A DNA stretch of 64,000 bases from Ruminococcaceae bacterium FB2012 (GCA_900104495.1 FMXS01000003.1:248001-312000), one strand, 5' to 3'; counted from the stretch's first letter, positions 32,971-41,583 are shown. The notes: generated from the letters alone by a model not told the origin. Numbers and translations are program-made.

Positions 32971-34183
32971 TCTTCCGCAGGAATTCCAGCCTTACTTCCG
33001 TTCCGACGCCGACTTCCGTGTCAACATATATTTTCCCTCCCATATCCTCGGTTATGCGCTTGGCAACGGACATCCCTATTCCCACGGAGGGGGAATCGCT
33101 GTCATGATGCCTGGACCAGAATCGCTTGAAAAGGTTGGGTATCTCGCTGTCGGCAATGCCCTCGCCGTTGTCGGTGATGATAATGCTCACCGACATGGGG
33201 TCGGAAACGGCCGAGACCGTCACCAATCCGCCGCGGGTATGCTCGCAGGCGTTCTTTATAAGGTTGGAGACCGCTTCTCCCAGCCAAAGGGGGTCACATT
33301 CCAGCGTCAGCCCGTCGGGGACCTCCGAGGAAAGCTCCGTTCCGTTGGCGGCGGCCAGTTCATACAGCGGGACGCAGGCTTTCTCCGCCAGCCGTGAAAG
33401 CTCCGCCGTTTCAAAGCGGTACTCCACGGCTCCGGCTTCAAGGCGGGCCAGTTTCAAAGATTCGGCGCAGAGCCTGTTTATCCGCTCAATACAGATGCGG
33501 TCCCGTTCAAGATACTCCATCAGCTCCTCCCGGGGCATTGGATGGGTACGGCAGATCTCATTGTTGAGAGTCAGCCCCGCCGAAGGCGTCCTTATCTGAT
33601 GCGAGAAGTCCTGCAAATATTCCGCAAGATAGCGCTTCTCCCCGGACAGCTTTCCGAGGGCGCTTTCCCGCTGGGAGATAATACCGTTCACAGCTTCGCT
33701 CAGAAGAATAAGGTCACGGTCGGACAGGGAGCCCTTGAAGCGTTTACTGTCCTCGGCAGAGCGGGTCAGCTCCCTTGCGTTTCTCAGGATGCGTCCCGCC
33801 GCGATAAGCCCCAAGACTCCGCAGAGAAGCACGCCTCCTGCGGCTAAGAAGGCCGGCAGCAGAGAGCGTGTGCAGAGCAGTTCGCTGCCCCGTCCGCTGC
33901 CCGCAGTATAGCCGTAGGCCCCGAGGATCTCCTCTCCTCGCTTGGCTTCTTCGGTCCCCTCGGCCGTAAACGCAGCCGCTATCTCACCGCCGGAGAGGGA
34001 TGTGTTCTCCGCAAGCCGTCCTGCGGCGGCAAGCATCCTGTCCGAAGCGGAGACCGCTGCTTGACGGTCGCCGCAGGCCACTGCCGCATAGCCAGCTCCG
34101 AAAAAGACCGCCGCCAGCAGCAGCACTCCGCCTGCCAGCAGCAGAGCGGTGCGGTTTTCAAGCAGCCGGATCAGTCTTCCCAT
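32966..34183 (-). CDS. Sensor histidine kinase
   Basis: 405 residues. Two membrane segments (about 13-33 and 112-132) frame an outer loop of about 80 residues. A HAMP-like linker is followed by the dimerisation helix with LQDFSHQIRTP, where His is the phospho-acceptor. The ATPase domain has NLIKNACEHTRGG (N box), ITDNGEGIA (G1), FKRFWSR (F box) and GIGMSVAKRI (G2). The start overlaps the end of the response regulator gene by 13 bases, so both are made together. Together with the ABC exporter downstream it resembles Bce/Van-type defence modules, but its outer loop is larger than that of BceS. Confidence 0.92.
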   Translation of the reverse strand: MGRLIRLLENRTALLLAGGVLLLAAVFFGAGYAAVACGDRQAAVSASDRMLAAAGRLAENTSLSGGEIAAAFTAEGTEEAKRGEEILGAYGYTAGSGRGSELLCTRSLLPAFLAAGGVLLCGVLGLIAAGRILRNARELTRSAEDSKRFKGSLSDRDLILLSEAVNGIISQRESALGKLSGEKRYLAEYLQDFSHQIRTPSAGLTLNNEICRTHPMPREELMEYLERDRICIERINRLCAESLKLARLEAGAVEYRFETAELSRLAEKACVPLYELAAANGTELSSEVPDGLTLECDPLWLGEAVSNLIKNACEHTRGGLVTVSAVSDPMSVSIIITDNGEGIADSEIPNLFKRFWSRHHDSDSPSVGIGMSVAKRITEDMGGKIYVDTEVGVGTEVRLEFLRKK

Positions 34184-34764
34184 TTGTAGCCCACTCCCTT
34201 CACGGTGATTATCCTGCCACGTCCGCCGAGCTTCCCGCGGATGCGGGTAACTGCCACCGACAGGGCGTTGTCGGAGACGGCCTCATCCTTGCTGTCCCAG
34301 ATGTGGGAAAGCAGCTGCTCACGGGTGAGGGTACGGCCCTTGTTCATACGCAGATAGGAAAACAGCTTCTGCTCGGTGGCGGTGAGCCCCTCGGGGATAT
34401 CCTCGGTGAAGCCGGAACTGCGGCGAAGGAGAGCGTTTATCCGCGAGATCAGCACCTGCCCCGAGAAGGGCTTGGTGATGTAGTCGTCGGCACCGAGATC
34501 AAGGCCACGGGCAACGTCGGAGCTGTCGTCAAGGCAGGAGATTATTATAACGGGGACACTGCTTTCTTTTCTTATCTCCCGAAGCACGTCAAGGCCGCTG
34601 CCGTCTCCCAGCATAAGGTCCAGCAGGCAGAGCCCGCACCGGGAAAACCTCGCCAGCGCTTCACGGCAGTCTGCGGCAAAGACCGGCTCAAAGCCGTTGT
34701 CCCGCAGTATCACGGCCAGCGCCGCCCGGATAGTGTTGTCGTCCTCGGTGATAAGGATATTCAT
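34171..34764 (-). CDS. OmpR-family response regulator
   Basis: 197 residues from the ATG after GGAGG, somewhat short for the usual 225-230. The receiver domain has ITEDDN at the start, the phospho-acceptor Asp in CLLDLMLGDGSG, and the conserved Lys in DDYITKPFSG. The winged-helix output domain includes TATEQKLFSYLRMNKGRTLT, AVTRIRGKLGG and ITVKGVGYKWED at the end. It is the first gene of an operon-like set with the histidine kinase and, after a gap, the ABC exporter, which it probably controls. The frame is open upstream, but no better start exists there. Confidence 0.92.
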   Translation of the reverse strand: MNILITEDDNTIRAALAVILRDNGFEPVFAADCREALARFSRCGLCLLDLMLGDGSGLDVLREIRKESSVPVIIISCLDDSSDVARGLDLGADDYITKPFSGQVLISRINALLRRSSGFTEDIPEGLTATEQKLFSYLRMNKGRTLTREQLLSHIWDSKDEAVSDNALSVAVTRIRGKLGGRGRIITVKGVGYKWED

Positions 34765-34818
34765 AGCAATGCCTCCGTTGACAGTTTCCTTCGGGACAGT
34801 TCCCTGCCCCACAGGATA

Positions 34819-34847
34819 ATTATATAGCATCGGGATGTTTTTTTCAA
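34819..34847 (-). promoter_or_regulatory. Promoter of the two-component operon
   Basis: TTGAAA, a 17-base spacer and TATAAT on the minus strand, about 55 bases before the response regulator start. Confidence 0.8.
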
Positions 34848-34854
34848 CCCCGGC

Positions 34855-34900
34855 AGAAAAGATACCCGGTATGCTCTCCTTTCGGAAAAGCATACCGGGT
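34855..34900 (-). terminator. Terminator of the nucleotidyltransferase gene
   Basis: Twelve-base stem ACCCGGTATGCT/AGCATACCGGGT with a 13-base loop, followed by ATCTTTTCT on the minus strand. The inner stem word GGTATGCT is shared with the terminator at 10092. Confidence 0.8.
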
Positions 34901-34918
34901 CACGTTTTTCGGGTTTAC

Positions 34919-35833
34919 TCAGCCGAGTTCCCACAGCTTCTCGGGATAAACTCCCTCTCTTATCAGCTCTGCTATGGAATCGGCCACTGCCTGTTTGTCT
35001 TCCTTGTAGGTCACGCCGAACCAGCGGTCCCTGCTTTCAAGGAGAGTACACTGCGCCTCGCCGTTTTTCAGCAGCCCGTCGATCATTATGGGCAGCAGGG
35101 ATTCGGCGGACTCGCTCTCGTCGTTCTCGCAGAGGAACTCCTCGAACTTCACCGCAAGGGTATCCATAAACTCCGGCGGACAGCCCCACATATTCATGGA
35201 AACGTGGCTGTTCTCGTCCACTTCTTTTGTTTCGGTCTTGCCGCTGAGGACCTTGTCTCCCTCCCGGCGGATGTTGTAGGTCTCGGTTATGCCGACGAGC
35301 TTGCCCTCTCTGTCTACCTGACAGATACCCCTTGTCACCGCGCCGTTGTCCGACAGCGTGTTCTTGAGGATGAACCCTGCCATGCACAGATCCAGCCTGT
35401 CCGATGCGGGACGCTCCGAGGTTAGGAAATTGAAAAGCTCCACAAAAGCCTGCCTGCCGTAGTAATCGTCCGCGTTGATGACCGCAAAGGGCTCCTTCAC
35501 CGCATCCTTGGCGCAGAGCACCGCGTGACAGGTCCCCCAGGGCTTTTTCCGCTCTATCTTCTTGTGAGCCTCCGGGATGTCCGAGGTCTCCTGGAAGACA
35601 TATTCCACGTTGACGTGTTTGGCGATCCGGTCGCCGATGCGCTCCCGGAACTCCTGCTCGATGTCCTTTCTGATGATGAAAACGATCTTGTCAAAGCCCG
35701 CCGCCTTGGCGTCGTAGACCGAATAATCCATAATGATTTCGCCGTCCGGCCCCACGGGCTCCAGCTGCTTGATGCCCCCGCCGTAGCGGCTGCCCAGTCC
35801 GGCGGCCATGATTATAAGTGTGCAGTTTTTCAT
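34919..35833 (-). CDS. Sugar-phosphate nucleotidyltransferase family protein
   Basis: 304 residues. The N-terminus LIIMAAGLGSRYGGGIKQL is the nucleotide-binding signature of NTP-transferases (GxGxR..Y with Lys). FAVINADDYYGR holds the metal-binding Asp pair, and WGTCHAVLCAKD is the base-binding loop. Such enzymes make UDP-, dTDP- or GDP-sugars for polysaccharide. The exact sugar cannot be read, though it resembles UTP-glucose-1-phosphate uridylyltransferase-like proteins of Clostridia. The ATG follows AGGAG at 7 bases. The gene is alone with its own promoter and terminator. Confidence 0.83.
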   Translation of the reverse strand: MKNCTLIIMAAGLGSRYGGGIKQLEPVGPDGEIIMDYSVYDAKAAGFDKIVFIIRKDIEQEFRERIGDRIAKHVNVEYVFQETSDIPEAHKKIERKKPWGTCHAVLCAKDAVKEPFAVINADDYYGRQAFVELFNFLTSERPASDRLDLCMAGFILKNTLSDNGAVTRGICQVDREGKLVGITETYNIRREGDKVLSGKTETKEVDENSHVSMNMWGCPPEFMDTLAVKFEEFLCENDESESAESLLPIMIDGLLKNGEAQCTLLESRDRWFGVTYKEDKQAVADSIAELIREGVYPEKLWELG

Positions 35834-35891
35834 AGCGGTACTCCTAAAATGATATTTTTGCCGTGTCAAAGATTTTTAACATTATATTATC

Positions 35892-35920
35892 ATAATATCA
35901 TGTTTCTGCTAACAAGTCAA
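35892..35920 (-). promoter_or_regulatory. Promoter of the nucleotidyltransferase gene
   Basis: TTGACT, a 17-base spacer and TATTAT on the minus strand. An AT-rich leader of about 55 bases follows. Confidence 0.75.
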
Positions 35921-35985
35921 GAGTTTGCGGATCATTAGCTCAAAAAGAATTGCGGCGGGCATTTGTGATTTTGTAGAAAAATCAG

Positions 35986-36014
35986 TTGACATCGGAGTGA
36001 TAATATGTTAAAAT
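35986..36014 (+). promoter_or_regulatory. Promoter of the rubrerythrin gene
   Basis: TTGACA, a 17-base spacer and TAAAAT, followed by AAAGGAGG before the ATG. No PerR box was recognised. Confidence 0.85.
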
Positions 36015-36057
36015 AGAATAACAGCAAAAACTGTATAACATAAAGGAGGATATAATT

Positions 36058-36705
36058 ATGGCAAAATTCAAATGTGAAGTCTGCGGAGAGATCTTTGAGG
36101 CAGAAAGCGCCGAGACTGCGGTATGTCCCCGCTGCAAGGCCAGCGGCGACAAGCTGACCGAGATCAAGTCCAATCCCTACGCCGGCACTCAGACGGAGAA
36201 GAATCTTCAGGCTGCTTTTGCAGGGGAATCCCAGGCGAGAAACAAGTATACCTATTTCGCATCCAAGGCCAAGAAAGAGGGCTTTGAGCAGATCGCTGCT
36301 CTCTTCCTCAAGACCGCCGACAACGAGAAGGAGCACGCCAAGATGTGGTTCAAGGAACTGGGAGGCATCGGCTCCACCGCCGAGAACCTGGCTGCTGCCG
36401 CCGACGGCGAGAACTTCGAGTGGACGGATATGTACGAGGACTTCGCCAAGACCGCCGAGGCCGAGGGCTTCCCGGAGCTGGCTGCCAAGTTCCGCGGCGT
36501 GGCTGCGATCGAAAAGCACCACGAGGAACGTTACCGCGCTCTGCTGAAAAACGTGGAGATGCAGGAAGTCTTCAAAAAGAGCGAGGTCAAGGTCTGGGAA
36601 TGCCGCAACTGCGGACATATCGTAGTAGGCACACAAGCTCCCGACGTCTGCCCCGTATGCGCTCATCCGCAGTCCTTCTTTGAGGTCAACGCCGAGAATT
36701 ACTGA
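36058..36705 (+). CDS. rbr: Rubrerythrin with rubredoxin-like domains at both ends
   Basis: 215 residues, versus about 190 for classical rubrerythrin. It reduces hydrogen peroxide to protect an anaerobe from oxygen. A rubredoxin-like knuckle stands at the N-terminus (KCEVCGEIFE and CPRCKASG). The diiron four-helix domain follows (about 45-165), with ligands in AAFAGESQARNKY, DNEKEHAKMW and AAIEKHHEERY. The classical C-terminal rubredoxin has CRNCGHIVVG and CPVCAHPQ. Two electron-entry domains flanking one diiron centre are less common, though such proteins are known in Clostridia. The gene is monocistronic with strong promoter and terminator. Confidence 0.93.
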   Translation: MAKFKCEVCGEIFEAESAETAVCPRCKASGDKLTEIKSNPYAGTQTEKNLQAAFAGESQARNKYTYFASKAKKEGFEQIAALFLKTADNEKEHAKMWFKELGGIGSTAENLAAAADGENFEWTDMYEDFAKTAEAEGFPELAAKFRGVAAIEKHHEERYRALLKNVEMQEVFKKSEVKVWECRNCGHIVVGTQAPDVCPVCAHPQSFFEVNAENY

Positions 36706-36711
36706 TACGAA

Positions 36712-36752
36712 CAAAAAACGGAACGCATCCGACGGGTGCGTTCCGCATTTTT
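36712..36752. terminator. Bidirectional terminator between rubrerythrin and ireB genes
   Basis: Twelve-base perfect stem CGGAACGCATCC/GGGTGCGTTCCG with loop GAC, A-run before and T-run after. Confidence 0.9.
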
Positions 36753-36764
36753 TATGTCATTTTT

Positions 36765-37010
36765 TCAGACGTCGAGGTAGGACCTCACAAGCTCCTGCAG
36801 CAGCTCGTCCCTGTCGATGTGACGCACCAGGCTGCGAGCCTTGTTGTAGGTGGTTATGTAGGTCGGATCCTCGGAAAGGATATAGCCTACTATCTGATTG
36901 ATGGGGTTGTAGCCCTTTTCTTTCAGAGCGTCGTAAATGATCGTCAGGGTCTGCTTTATCTCTTTCTTGTTGTCCTTTACGACCGAAAATTCCATGGTCT
37001 GATCGTGCAT
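36765..37010 (-). CDS. ireB: IreB family regulatory phosphoprotein
   Basis: 81 residues (UPF0297). In enterococci IreB is phosphorylated on threonines by the PASTA kinase IreK and tunes cephalosporin resistance. The family core is intact: YDALKEKGYNPINQIVGYIL, SEDPTYITTYNKAR and DELLQELVRSYL. The N-terminal part that carries the phospho-threonines in the studied protein is present here as HDQTMEFSVV. Usually the gene is followed by ruvX and a DUF1292 gene; here it stands alone with its own promoter. Confidence 0.93.
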   Translation of the reverse strand: MHDQTMEFSVVKDNKKEIKQTLTIIYDALKEKGYNPINQIVGYILSEDPTYITTYNKARSLVRHIDRDELLQELVRSYLDV

Positions 37011-37057
37011 ACGCTCATCTCCTTAATGTCAGCCGTCCAAGCCATTGTCCTGTTATT

Positions 37058-37086
37058 ATTATATACCAACGGCAGGCAAATAACAA
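37058..37086 (-). promoter_or_regulatory. Promoter of ireB
   Basis: TTGTTA, a 17-base spacer and TATAAT on the minus strand, about 45 bases before the ATG. Confidence 0.7.
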
Positions 37087-37149
37087 GTAGTTTGCGGAAA
37101 TTTAGTCACGCTGCACAAAGCCAATGAATCATTTTTGTGGAATATAACA

Positions 37150-39567
37150 TTAAAGTTTACGTCTTTCCGCACCGAGTTCAGCCAGCGCCTTGACCACCTT
37201 TTCCATAGCCTTGTCGGCCTGCTCGTCGGTGAGAGTCGCCTCGTGAGAGCGCATGGAAATGGAGTAGGAGACCGACTTCTTCCCTGCTTCGATCTGCTCG
37301 CCGGTGTAGACGTCGAAGAGCGTCACCTTTTCAAGGATATTGCCCACGGCTCCTCTGATAGCCTTTTCAAGCTGCGCCGAGGGAAGCTCTGCATCGCAGA
37401 CCACGGAAATATCTCTGGTGGTGGCGGGGAATTTCGGCAGCGGAGTGTAAACGTGCTCGTCGCTGCCCTTTTCCATAAGCTCCGGGATGTTTATCTTTGC
37501 GGCGTAGGCGCGGGTGCCGATGCCGTAGTTCTCGCAGGTGCCGGGATGAAGCTCTCCGAAGATCGCCAGCTGAACGCCGTCGGCGGTGACTACCGCAGTC
37601 CTGCCCGGGTGGAAGGCGCTGACTTCATCGAAAGCGCAGTCCTCGCCGGGACGGGCCACTTCGTACTCCCGGACGCCGGCCTTTGCCAGCACGCCCTCGA
37701 CTATGCCCTTGAGGTCGAAGAAATCAAAGCTGTCCTGAGTGTCGTAGATGCCGATGCCGAGGCGTGTGGGCTCGGACGGAAGTTCCTCACCCTCCACGGG
37801 GAGATACTCGCTGGCCATTTCAAAAACGTAGGCTTCGGGGTTGCGGTAGCTGTAATTCCTTGCCAGCACCTCGCAGACGGAGGGCAGAAGGGTGGTCCGC
37901 ATAACGGAAGTGTCCTCGCCCAGGGGGTTCATTATCTTCACGGAGTTTCTCAGCTTGGAGTTCTCGGGGAGCCTGATCCTGTCGTAGTATTTCGGCGAGA
38001 TGAAGGAGAAGGTGGTGATCTCGTTCACGCCCATTGAAAGCACGGCCTGTCTGATCTTCCGCTCGAACTTCTGCTTGTCGGTGAGCTTGGCGTTTGCCAC
38101 ACCGCGGATGATGGTGTCGGGGATGGTGTTGTAATCGTAAAGCCTTGCCACCTCTTCCGCGATGTCTGCCTTGACGCCCAGGTCTATCCTGAACCAGGGA
38201 GAGATCGCTTTTCCGTTTTCCACCTTGATCTCCAGGCGGTTCAGATAGTCGATCATCTGCGCCTCGGGGATGTCGGTGCCAAGGAAGCGGTTGATCCAGG
38301 CGGCATCGAAGGGAACGGTCCTCGGCTCCTCGGACTGATAGTTGCAGTCGATCCAGTTGTGGATGACCTCGCCCGCTCCCAGCTCCTCAACCAGCTGGCA
38401 GGCGCGCATCAGCGCCTCAAAGCACTCGTGGGGATCGAGGCCCTTTTCGTATCTTGCGGAAGCGTCGGTGCGCATCCCGAGTCTCTTGGAAGTTGTCATA
38501 ACGGAGGCCCCGTCAAAGCAGGCGGACTCAAAGACAACCGTATTTGTGTCCTCCATTATGCCGCTGTACTCGCCGCCCATGATGCCCGCTATCGCCACAG
38601 GCTTTTTAGCGTCGGCGATGACCAGCATATTCGAGGTCAGAGTTCTCTCCACGCCGTCAAGAGTGGTGATCTTCTCACCCTCGGCGGCATTGCGGACGTT
38701 GATCTCGCCGCCTTCCACATAGCGAAGGTCGAAGGCGTGCATGGGCCTGCCGTATTCCAGCATTACGAAGTTTGTGATGTCCACAAGGTTGTTGATCGGT
38801 CTTACGCCGCAGGCTCTGAGACGCTCTCTCATCCAGCGGGGAGAAGGGCCGATCTTTACGTTCTTGACGATAGCGCCGATGTATCTCTTGCAAAGGTCGG
38901 TGTTGTGGATAGCCACCTTCAGATAATCGTTCACATCGCCGTCAACGCCCTTGAACTCCGGCTTCTTGACTTTAAGCGGGATGTTGTAGGTGGCGGCAGT
39001 CTCTCTTGCCAGTCCGATGACCGCAAGGCAATCGGGACGGTTGGAGGTGATCTCAAACTCAACGGTGGTATCGTTGAAGCCGATAGCCTCGCGGATATCC
39101 ATACCGAGGGTCTTGTCGCAGTCGTCACCGAGGATAAAGATGCCGTCCTCTATCGCATAGGGGAAATCGTGTACCGTAAGGCCCAGTTCCGAAAGGGAGC
39201 AGAGCATACCGTTTGAAGCGATGCCTCTCAGCTTGCCCTTGGTGATCTTGACCTCCTTGCCCTCGTGAAGCACCGTGGACTTATGAAGGGCGGCGGGAAC
39301 ATAATCACCCTGCTTGACGTTCTGCGCACCGGTAACGATCTGCACGTTCTCCTCTGCGCCCACGTTTACCTGACACACAAACATATGGTCGGAATCGGGA
39401 TGCGGAACGATCTCCTCCACCCTGCCGACAACCACGTTGGAGAGATAAGCTCCCTCTTCGGTGTAGCATTCTACCTTAGAGCCCGAGATAGTAATATCCG
39501 AGCAGAACTGTTTAACATCGGCTTTAAGATCCACATAGTCTTTAAGCCATCTCATTGAAAGATCCAT
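37150..39567 (-). CDS. pheT: Phenylalanine-tRNA ligase beta subunit
   Basis: 805 residues, full length. It forms the alpha2-beta2 enzyme that charges tRNA-Phe. Domains in order: tRNA-binding OB fold (about 40-150, with VGRVEEIVPHPDSDHMFVC), B3/B4 editing domain (about 210-380), B5 DNA-binding-like domain (about 400-470), catalytic-like domain (about 480-690), and the ferredoxin-fold anticodon-binding domain (about 710-805, FPATTRDISVVCD). It follows pheS by 41 bases in the same transcript and shares its T-box control. No terminator was recognised after it. Confidence 0.97.
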   Translation of the reverse strand: MDLSMRWLKDYVDLKADVKQFCSDITISGSKVECYTEEGAYLSNVVVGRVEEIVPHPDSDHMFVCQVNVGAEENVQIVTGAQNVKQGDYVPAALHKSTVLHEGKEVKITKGKLRGIASNGMLCSLSELGLTVHDFPYAIEDGIFILGDDCDKTLGMDIREAIGFNDTTVEFEITSNRPDCLAVIGLARETAATYNIPLKVKKPEFKGVDGDVNDYLKVAIHNTDLCKRYIGAIVKNVKIGPSPRWMRERLRACGVRPINNLVDITNFVMLEYGRPMHAFDLRYVEGGEINVRNAAEGEKITTLDGVERTLTSNMLVIADAKKPVAIAGIMGGEYSGIMEDTNTVVFESACFDGASVMTTSKRLGMRTDASARYEKGLDPHECFEALMRACQLVEELGAGEVIHNWIDCNYQSEEPRTVPFDAAWINRFLGTDIPEAQMIDYLNRLEIKVENGKAISPWFRIDLGVKADIAEEVARLYDYNTIPDTIIRGVANAKLTDKQKFERKIRQAVLSMGVNEITTFSFISPKYYDRIRLPENSKLRNSVKIMNPLGEDTSVMRTTLLPSVCEVLARNYSYRNPEAYVFEMASEYLPVEGEELPSEPTRLGIGIYDTQDSFDFFDLKGIVEGVLAKAGVREYEVARPGEDCAFDEVSAFHPGRTAVVTADGVQLAIFGELHPGTCENYGIGTRAYAAKINIPELMEKGSDEHVYTPLPKFPATTRDISVVCDAELPSAQLEKAIRGAVGNILEKVTLFDVYTGEQIEAGKKSVSYSISMRSHEATLTDEQADKAMEKVVKALAELGAERRKL

Positions 39568-39608
39568 ATATTCAAACCTCCGTTTATTTCGCGTTCAGTA
39601 CGGCTGAC

Positions 39609-40628
39609 TCAGAACTGCTCGAGGAAACGCATATCGTTCTCGTAGAGCAGACGCATATCGTTGATGCTGTAACGTCCCATGGTGATGCGCTCGAGACCGA
39701 TGCCGAAGGCAAAGCCCGAATAAACTTCGGGGTCGATGCCGCATTCTTCAAGCACTGCGGGGTGAACCATGCCCGCTCCGAGAAGCTCAACATAGCCCTC
39801 CTGCTTGCACATGGAGCAGCCCTTGCCGTGGCAGTTGAAGCACATCAGATCGACCTCGGCAGACGGCTCGGTGTAGGGGAAGTGGTGGGGACGGAGACGG
39901 ATCTTTGTGTCCTCGCCGTAGAGGCGCTTCATCAGCAGTTCAAGGGTGCCTTTGAGGTCGGCCATTGTAACGCCCTTGTCGATGACAAGCCCTTCGATCT
40001 GATGGAAGATCGGGGAATGTGTTGCGTCCACCGCATCCGAACGGTAAACGCGGCCGGGAGAGATGATCCTGATAGGCGGCTTGCGCTTTTCCATAGTTCT
40101 GATCTGCACCGAGGAGGTCTGTGTTCTCAACAGCACGTTCTCGTTGATGTAGAAAGTATCCTGCGTGTCGCGGGCGGGATGATGCTTGGGCATATTCAGC
40201 GCCTCGAAGCAGTAATAGTCGCTCTCGACCTCCGGGCCTTCCACGATGTCAAAGCCCATACCGAGGAAGACTTCCTCCACCTCCGACAGGACGGCGTTCA
40301 GCGGGTGAGGTCTGCCCACCTTGGGAGTGCGTCCGGGAAGGGTAACGTCCAGCCTTTCGGAGACAAGCTTCTGCTCCGCCAGTTTCGACTTGATAGCCGC
40401 CTGCTTTTCGGCCACGGCCTTTTCAATGTCGGCGCGGACGGTGTTCGCCAGCTGTCCGATGACGGGTCTCTCCTCGGCGGAGAGCTTTCCCATCTGTTTG
40501 AGGATGCCGGTGAGCTCGCCCTTCTTGCCCAAATACCTTACTCTGATCTCGTCGAGCTGTTTCAAGTCGGTGACGCTTTCAAGCTCCGCCTTGGCACGCT
40601 CTTCAATGCTTCTGAGCTGTTCTTTCAT
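39609..40628 (-). CDS. pheS: Phenylalanine-tRNA ligase alpha subunit
   Basis: 339 residues, the usual length. The catalytic subunit has a coiled-coil N-terminus (about 1-90), then class II motifs. Motif 2 lies around RVYRSDAVDATHSPIFHQIE, and motif 3 is GIGLERITMGRY. The ATG follows AGGAGG at 7 bases; the frame stays open upstream into the T-box leader but that part is not translated. First gene of pheST. Confidence 0.97.
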   Translation of the reverse strand: MKEQLRSIEERAKAELESVTDLKQLDEIRVRYLGKKGELTGILKQMGKLSAEERPVIGQLANTVRADIEKAVAEKQAAIKSKLAEQKLVSERLDVTLPGRTPKVGRPHPLNAVLSEVEEVFLGMGFDIVEGPEVESDYYCFEALNMPKHHPARDTQDTFYINENVLLRTQTSSVQIRTMEKRKPPIRIISPGRVYRSDAVDATHSPIFHQIEGLVIDKGVTMADLKGTLELLMKRLYGEDTKIRLRPHHFPYTEPSAEVDLMCFNCHGKGCSMCKQEGYVELLGAGMVHPAVLEECGIDPEVYSGFAFGIGLERITMGRYSINDMRLLYENDMRFLEQF

Positions 40629-40664
40629 TTTTATTCCTCCTGTTTTACATAGATGTTTTATATC

Positions 40665-40915
40665 AACAAAAAAGCCCTGCCCCAATACGGGACAGGACCA
40701 CAGTCTGCTTTTATACCACCCATATCGTAAGGGAGCCGTCACTCCCGCAGCCCTAACGCAGCTTTTACGTCCGTGCTTACTTGACCTTTTCGGCACAGCC
40801 ACTCGCAAGTGAAATTCGGCACCGCCCGCCCTGAGCTGCTCACAGCATACACAGCTCTCTCTGAAAGGCTTTCCGGCTTAGCTTACTGTACTTGGTCACC
40901 GTGTTTACAAATATA
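40665..40915 (-). promoter_or_regulatory. Phe T-box leader of pheST
   Basis: The minus-strand leader has the parts of a T-box riboswitch. A stem I contains GAGAGAGCTGTG and GAGCAGCTC. A specifier TTC (40811-40813, Phe) is followed by the conserved A. The box GGGTGGTA carries TGGT, which matches the ACCA end of tRNA-Phe. A terminator CCTGTCCC/GGGGCAGG ends in TTTTTT. Uncharged tRNA-Phe would block the terminator and raise pheST. The T-box is followed by TAAAAGC where the textbook box has CCGCG, so the antiterminator is variant. Confidence 0.85.
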
Positions 40916-40922
40916 CAAATGC

Positions 40923-40951
40923 ATTATATCACTACTGTCAAACAATTGCAA
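40923..40951 (-). promoter_or_regulatory. Promoter of pheST
   Basis: TTGCAA, a 17-base spacer and TATAAT on the minus strand. A TTGACA lies inside the spacer but is only 7 bases from the -10 box, too close to serve. Confidence 0.7.
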
Positions 40952-40968
40952 GAGCCGCAACAAAAAAT

Positions 40969-41583
40969 TTACAATCCGTGCTTGTGGAGAGGGTCCCAGA
41001 GGTCGTCCTCATCTTCCTCGTCCTCGATAACGTTGTACTCCTTCTTGGGATATTTTATCTTCCCGTGGAGCTCGTTTATCAGATAGAGCTTGGCCTTGGT
41101 GTCTTGAAAAGTCAAAGTGAGGCGATGCTCCGAAAGCTCCTTTTCCGTCCGGGGGGATGCGCCCTCCGTCAAGGGCTTCGCTCCCGCGTTCAGATAAAAG
41201 ACCATTGCCCCCCGGGGCGTCTGCTCGGAGCGTTCGATGTCGTCGTACATCAGCGTCACGGTCATGTATTTTTTGGAAAGCAGACTCCCCTGCTTGTGCT
41301 CGATTCGGTCGTCGAAGATGCGGGTATAGCATTCGGTGTCCCGGCTCAAGGCGGAATAGCGGTAAAGCAGCAGCGCCACGGCGATATTCCCCGCCGCGAT
41401 GAGCCAAAGCAGTATCTTCACCACGGCCACGGGCACAAACACCGCAATGACCCCGATAGCGCACCCGATGATAAGGTTGCGGTAAAGCCCCTTCCGCATC
41501 TTCCGGTGCTCGGCAAGGTCGTTCATCGCCTTCTGCTGCCTCTGCACCCGGTTCAGCTTCGGCGGATATTCATAAAGAAGCAA
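40969..41583 (-). CDS. Hypothetical two-helix membrane protein, YcxB/PH-like
   Basis: 204 residues. A basic N-terminal part (about 1-35) and two adjacent membrane segments (about 36-55 and 58-75) are followed by a soluble domain (about 80-185). Strand pattern and words such as YTRIFDDRIEHKQ and YDDIERSEQ are like the YcxB bacterial pleckstrin-homology domain. The C-terminus is acidic (IEDEEDEDD). No enzyme motif. It is last in the queA-tgt cluster, 37 bases after a small membrane protein gene. Function unknown. Confidence 0.7.
   Translation of the reverse strand: MLLYEYPPKLNRVQRQQKAMNDLAEHRKMRKGLYRNLIIGCAIGVIAVFVPVAVVKILLWLIAAGNIAVALLLYRYSALSRDTECYTRIFDDRIEHKQGSLLSKKYMTVTLMYDDIERSEQTPRGAMVFYLNAGAKPLTEGASPRTEKELSEHRLTLTFQDTKAKLYLINELHGKIKYPKKEYNVIEDEEDEDDLWDPLHKHGL

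Noticed and set aside
37150..39567. Plus-strand open frames inside pheT as extra genes
   Set aside because: They lack ribosome sites and motifs and are explained by the antisense of a long conserved gene.
40629..40808. N-terminal extension of PheS
   Set aside because: The open frame upstream is the T-box leader and terminator; AGGAGG marks the internal ATG as the start.
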